Shown: one piece after another, positions 63,104 through 64,000 of the stretch | How positions within the stretch are numbered: position 1 is the first letter of the stretch | Layout of the letters: the number at the start of each line of letters is the position of its first letter | Source: WHSW01 sp963846165 | GTDB taxonomy: Bacteria; Actinomycetota; Thermoleophilia; Solirubrobacterales; 70-9 | Assembly: GCA_963846165.1 (NCBI GenBank) | Contig: CAWJUU010000007.1 | Coordinates: 434,001-498,000, forward strand | Direction of reading: 5' to 3' | DNA: 64,000 nt | Notes under the pieces: model-generated | Seen by the model: only the letters and a program-made list of their open reading frames with translations | Told to the model about the DNA's origin: nothing | Databases searched by the model: none | Made by a program: the position numbers and the translations under genes

Positions 63104-64000
<897 letters not shown>

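Overview
The window is about 70% GC, densely packed, and reads as chromosome from a Thermoleophilia-like (Solirubrobacterales-type) actinobacterium. This placement is inferred from codon bias, frequent GTG starts, many apparently leaderless genes and the mix of families; no marker gene here settles it. There is no insertion sequence, phage gene, integrase or CRISPR array. Two tRNAs (Lys-UUU and Ala-UGC) and one TPP riboswitch are present.

Layout. 1-9401: purine genes (3' end of purL, then purF, purN, purH) interspersed with a carotenoid oxygenase, a DM13 protein and recQ. 9398-14765: PhzF-like protein, tRNA-Lys, a cysteine-free Rrf2 regulator and a sulfate ABC transporter operon ending in a 46-aa membrane protein. 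14886-19894: PhoD-like phosphatase, a riboswitch-controlled thiOSG operon, and a divergent SnoaL-ThiE fusion. 19904-20286 is copy A of a dispersed intergenic repeat; copy B is at 49367-49551.

20929-27241 holds lpd (E3) and a pyruvate dehydrogenase set (E1 alpha, E1 beta, E2). 27748-30484 is an overlapping receiver / histidine kinase / LuxR-regulator operon facing an MMPL transporter. 34552-36984 is the most unusual part: three overlapping genes that look like E1 alpha, E1 beta and E2 of a 2-oxoacid dehydrogenase, but each has lost the residues that do the chemistry. These include the TPP/Mg motif, the E1 beta glutamate and histidine, the lipoyl lysine and the whole E2 acyltransferase domain. 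They remain open and keep the gene overlaps of the intact set just downstream. That intact set (38089-44261) is a branched-chain 2-oxoacid dehydrogenase operon followed by a Leu/Val dehydrogenase, lipB and lipA.

45800-50442 is a two-component system (OmpR type) with a PepSY protein and two paralogous lipoproteins. Four paired sites of the form CTCATCT-N4-CTCATCT, on an 11-bp period, sit upstream of these genes; in three of them the pair lies 7-8 bp from a TAAACC or TGAACC hexamer, so a small regulon can be read from the sequence. 52806-61210 links pyruvate phosphate dikinase to a mesaconyl-CoA module (CoA-transferase family isomerase, MaoC hydratase, CitE-type lyase, acyl-CoA dehydrogenase, enoyl-CoA hydratase), suggesting glyoxylate plus propionyl-CoA assimilation toward pyruvate. 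The window ends in a glutamate dehydrogenase that runs off the edge.
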